Source: Alcaligenaceae bacterium
Lineage (GTDB): Bacteria; Pseudomonadota; Gammaproteobacteria; Burkholderiales; Burkholderiaceae
Direction of reading: 5' to 3'
Assembly (NCBI GenBank): GCA_947445495.1
Contig: CANFEI010000068.1
Location: 1-6,642 of the forward strand
Length of the DNA stretch: 6,642 nucleotides
The first letter of the stretch is position 1; each line of letters opens with the position of its first letter. Below are positions 5,540 through 6,642 of this stretch, piece by piece. The notes below the pieces were generated by a model. The model worked only from the letters and a program-made list of their open reading frames with translations. It had not been told where the DNA came from and searched no databases. The position numbers and the translations under genes are program-made.

Positions 5540-5551
5540 AGATACCAGAAT

Positions 5552-6642
5552 ATGAAGACTCTTGTGGCAGTTGTTCTCGGCTGTGTGCTGATCTCTTCGC
5601 AAGCTCACGCGCAGCCGGCTGCATCTGCCGGCTCATCGACTGAGCAATTTATTTTGAAGTCGGACGGAACGCTTGTGCCGGTTACTGGGACAAGTGGTGC
5701 CACGACCGCAGCGCAAAGTGGCACCACGGGCGCAGCGCCTCAGTCAACGCCCCGCACTGCGACGCCGATCGCTGCTCCGCAAGCGTCAAGCCCAAGCACT
5801 CCTGCCAAACCCAGCAGACCAATAAGCGCTGCGCCGGTGGCAAGCTCAGGGACTATTGCAGACCCAGAATCCACCTCCGCCGCGCAAGCGGTCGCGGCAG
5901 CCCGCCAAGCGCTCAACAATAAACAGTTTGCACAACTCTCAAGCTTTGTGCCTAAGGCGCGCGGCGATATTTTGGCGATTTATCCCGAGTATTGGACCGT
6001 ACGTACCAGAGTCTGGTCGTATAACGCGGTGGGTGCGCGCGAGGAGATTGAGAGCTTCTTGGAAAAACACAAAGGCGCTTACCTGGCAGATCGTCTGCGC
6101 ACGGACTGGATTCTGATGGCCGCACGTCAGGGCGACTTCGGTACCGTACGTGCGCTCGGCGCAGTGCGCCAAGGCAGTAGCAACGTATCCTGTGCGCAGC
6201 TCGAGGCGAGCCATATGACTGGGCGACGCGCCACGGTCCTTGAGGCGACCAAAGTCTTTGCCCCCGCGCCGGCCTGCTGGAAATTGTTTGATCAGCTCGT
6301 CGCAGATCGTGTGCTGAGCAACGAGGACTTGCTTCCCTATTTGCAGGATGCGTTGGAAGATAACAAGACGACAGATGCCAGAAAATTTGCCGCTTACATT
6401 TTTGAACCTACGGACTTAAGCGCCTACGATGCGATGATGGCTGGGCCTGCGAAGTGGCTCTCTGTGCAAACAGGCGCGGTATCTGGCATGCGTGCTGAGG
6501 TTGTCGCAATGGGCCTCGCGCGTCTGGCGCGCACAGATTTGAGTGCTGCGGTCGCTGCAATCCAAGGGACGTGGAGTTCACGCCTGCCTAAGAAGAACCT
6601 GCAGTGGGCGTATGGTCAGATTGGCTTGTGGGGGATGATGTA
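5552..6642 (+). CDS. Slt70-like lytic murein transglycosylase, N-terminal part (3' truncated)
   Basis: The frame is open to the right edge; 363 residues are visible. The start at 5552 gives a clean Sec signal peptide: MKTLVAVVLGCVLISSQAHA, with likely cleavage after AHA (20) before Q. An in-frame ATG at 5525 would add nine polar residues; neither start has a good Shine-Dalgarno. Residues about 41-112 are a low-complexity Ala/Ser/Thr/Pro linker. From about 113 an all-helical region begins that resembles the superhelical U-domain of soluble lytic transglycosylases: paired helices such as AAARQALNNKQFAQL, FVPKARGDILAIYPEYW, FLEKHKGAYLADRLRTDWI and GPAKWLSVQTGAV. The catalytic SLT domain, with its glutamate, would lie beyond the window, so activity is inferred from the N-terminal architecture. 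Such enzymes cleave peptidoglycan glycan strands in the periplasm, forming 1,6-anhydromuramic ends. The Cys at 11 is not in a good lipobox. Confidence 0.85.
   Translation, partial: MKTLVAVVLGCVLISSQAHAQPAASAGSSTEQFILKSDGTLVPVTGTSGATTAAQSGTTGAAPQSTPRTATPIAAPQASSPSTPAKPSRPISAAPVASSGTIADPESTSAAQAVAAARQALNNKQFAQLSSFVPKARGDILAIYPEYWTVRTRVWSYNAVGAREEIESFLEKHKGAYLADRLRTDWILMAARQGDFGTVRALGAVRQGSSNVSCAQLEASHMTGRRATVLEATKVFAPAPACWKLFDQLVADRVLSNEDLLPYLQDALEDNKTTDARKFAAYIFEPTDLSAYDAMMAGPAKWLSVQTGAVSGMRAEVVAMGLARLARTDLSAAVAAIQGTWSSRLPKKNLQWAYGQIGLWGMM
5692..5738 (+). repeat. 24-bp imperfect tandem duplication in the transglycosylase linker
   Basis: Two near-identical units start at 5692 (AAGTGGTGCCACGACC...) and 5716 (AAGTGGCACCACGGGC...), both ending CGCAGCGC, with a period of 24 bases. 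They encode SGATTAAQ and SGTTGAAP, so the linker appears to have grown by an in-frame eight-codon duplication. Confidence 0.6.

Noticed and set aside
5611..5632. Palindromes GCAGCCGGCTGC and GCCGGC in the transglycosylase signal-peptide region
   Set aside because: They are explained by Ala/Pro/Ser codons in a coding region and match no uptake or recombination sequence I know.
5856..6214. Open frames on both strands within the lytic transglycosylase (5856-6116 and 5939-6214)
   Set aside because: They overlap the frame that has a signal peptide and Slt70-like helices and runs to the edge; no independent support.

Overview
The window looks like chromosomal DNA of a betaproteobacterium in the order Burkholderiales, probably Alcaligenaceae-like. 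Three things point there: a textbook S-adenosylhomocysteine (SAH) riboswitch in front of ahcY, the run ahcY / four-helix 'phage holin family' membrane protein / metF, and a Bug-type (tripartite tricarboxylate receptor) periplasmic binding protein, a family greatly expanded in this order. Base composition looks moderate by eye, lower than in typical Bordetella or Achromobacter. I cannot name a species.

Layout, left to right. Positions 2-640 (+) hold the 3' part of a metallo-beta-lactamase-fold hydrolase of the N-acyl homoserine lactonase type; its start lies outside the window. The gap 641-963 contains a probable promoter (-10 at 757-762), a full SAH riboswitch (769-873) and the leader of ahcY. 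Then, all on +, come ahcY (964-2379), a 113-residue membrane protein (2452-2793) and metF (2790-3635), the last two overlapping by ATGA. A strong bidirectional terminator (3679-3711) closes this unit and faces the opposing unit. On the minus strand are a Bug receptor (4751-3762) and, upstream of it, 5-formyltetrahydrofolate cyclo-ligase (5483-4881). A short divergent promoter region separates the latter from the 5' part of a Slt70-like lytic transglycosylase (from 5552, +), which runs off the right edge.

Functionally the centre is a methyl-cycle and one-carbon island. AhcY splits SAH to homocysteine and adenosine. MetF makes 5-methyl-tetrahydrofolate, the methyl donor for turning homocysteine into methionine. 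The cyclo-ligase returns 5-formyl-tetrahydrofolate to the active folate pool. SAH sensing at the riboswitch would link expression of the ahcY unit to the build-up of the methylation by-product.

Most of the window is ordinary, well-conserved gene content and I see no new defence or mobile system. The part most worth a second look is RNA-level. The 72-base ahcY/membrane-protein gap can fold into two mutually exclusive hairpins, one of which buries the Shine-Dalgarno of the membrane protein gene. Because metF has no visible Shine-Dalgarno of its own and overlaps that gene, the switch could also gate metF. Separately, the conserved AGGCTC of the SAH riboswitch is perfectly complementary to GAGCCT overlapping the ahcY Shine-Dalgarno, which suggests a concrete OFF state.
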